Source of the DNA: Tanypteryx hageni
Lineage: Eukaryota > Arthropoda > Insecta > Odonata > Petaluridae
Assembly: GCA_028673005.1 (NCBI GenBank)
Contig: CM054114.1
Span: forward strand, 11,687,108-11,751,107
Reading direction: 5' to 3'
DNA length: 64,000 bases
Shown: one piece after another, positions 63,609-64,000 of the stretch
Position numbering within the stretch: position 1 is the first letter of the stretch
How the letters are laid out: the number at the start of each line of letters is the position of its first letter
Translations under genes and position numbers: made by a program
Notes under the pieces: generated by a model
The model's database searches: none
Told to the model about the DNA's origin: nothing
What the model saw: only the letters and a program-made list of their open reading frames with translations

Positions 63609-64000
63609 TTTAGGGGCTATAAGGCAAGAGGAGATAACCTGAATTTGTGGCCACCAGCAAAAGCAAATGGTACGCGCACGCACAAACCAAATACGACGTA
63701 CCGAGTAAAAGGAGCGAAAGGTGCAAAGGAATCAGGAACAGAGATTTTGTATCTTCTTAGAAAAGACAGTAACCGATACGTATACTGTTTCAGAGGCATT
63801 ATCGTTTAGAAATTTGATCTGGCAGTGCCAAACATTCGAAGGATAACTACTGTGTAGGTACGTGCTTTCAACGTATCGTATAACCTACTCAATTCAGCTT
63901 TTACATATTCTGTTTCAGTGAAATCGACGAAGTCAGAATTTTGTAGATATTTCCTTGGTACCTTTTCTCCGGTATTTTAAGTAGTAATCAACACCAACTG
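63609..64000. other. non-coding stretch
   Basis: Upstream flank of the pogo-type relic. No terminal repeat or other feature recognised. Confidence 0.4.

Larger units (their letters stand above)
49629..64000 (+). other. dsx: presumed dsx intron 1 (start only)
   Basis: No Dsx dimerisation-domain exon or plausible acceptor-linked exon was seen after the donor, so the intron probably spans at least 14.3 kb. First dsx introns are often very long in insects. It is filled with transposon relics listed separately. Confidence 0.55.

Overview
This is a transposon-rich stretch of an insect (or closely related arthropod) genome. The only convincing host gene is on the + strand at 48.8-49.6 kb. It is the first coding exon of doublesex (dsx): a complete DM domain of the Dsx type, followed by a clean GTGAGT splice donor. 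No second dsx exon is visible, so everything from 49629 to the end is probably first intron. The species cannot be named from the sequence alone. The DM domain and the mix of BEL/Pao, Penelope-like, pogo/Tigger, Harbinger, hAT and LINE elements fit an insect genome of moderate to large size.

Layout. 0-2.1 kb: decayed pogo/Tigger transposase that keeps a PCNA-binding-like tail. 2.4-8.0 kb: dispersed non-coding repeats, a Harbinger transposase relic, a LINE 3' fragment, and two foldback elements with hammerhead-ribozyme-like cores. 8.3-9.8 kb: broken LINE reverse transcriptase. 11.68-17.05 kb: nearly intact BEL/Pao LTR retrotransposon (minus strand) with near-identical LTRs, a GAATT target duplication and a 1455-residue open frame, but without most of its integrase. 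17.7-22.4 kb and 30.8-32.8 kb: two inverted copies of one large non-coding element, each split by other insertions. 22.4-25.56 kb: hAT element with TATACAAT duplications and an internally deleted transposase. 26-34 kb: purine/pyrimidine tracts and repeats. 35-36.6 kb: three copies of a repeat, one split by a 619-bp hAT MITE. 38.5-45.6 kb: three LINE fragments, a long-TIR MITE, a foldback with minisatellites, an A-B-B repeat and a 312-bp hAT MITE. 47.5-49.7 kb: C-rich promoter-proximal region and the dsx exon. 49.7-64 kb (presumed intron): a Penelope-like element relic, a hAT relic, a third hammerhead-like foldback and a second pogo-type transposase relic.

The most interesting signal is a recurring architecture. 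Inverted-repeat arms of about 50-80 bp close on a hammerhead-like core: CTGANGA, one extra base, stem-loop, GAAA, then a short self-complementary stem III and a cleavable U-H. It occurs at three unrelated loci. Two of them have 12-13 bp flanking direct repeats and a short unpaired segment on one side. A genuine Penelope-like reverse-transcriptase fragment lies in the same window, and Penelope-like elements are known carriers of hammerhead motifs, so these may be small non-autonomous relatives.

Apart from dsx, no genes here form a pathway. The window is a record of nested insertions that can be ordered relative to each other. No tRNA, rRNA or CRISPR feature is supported.
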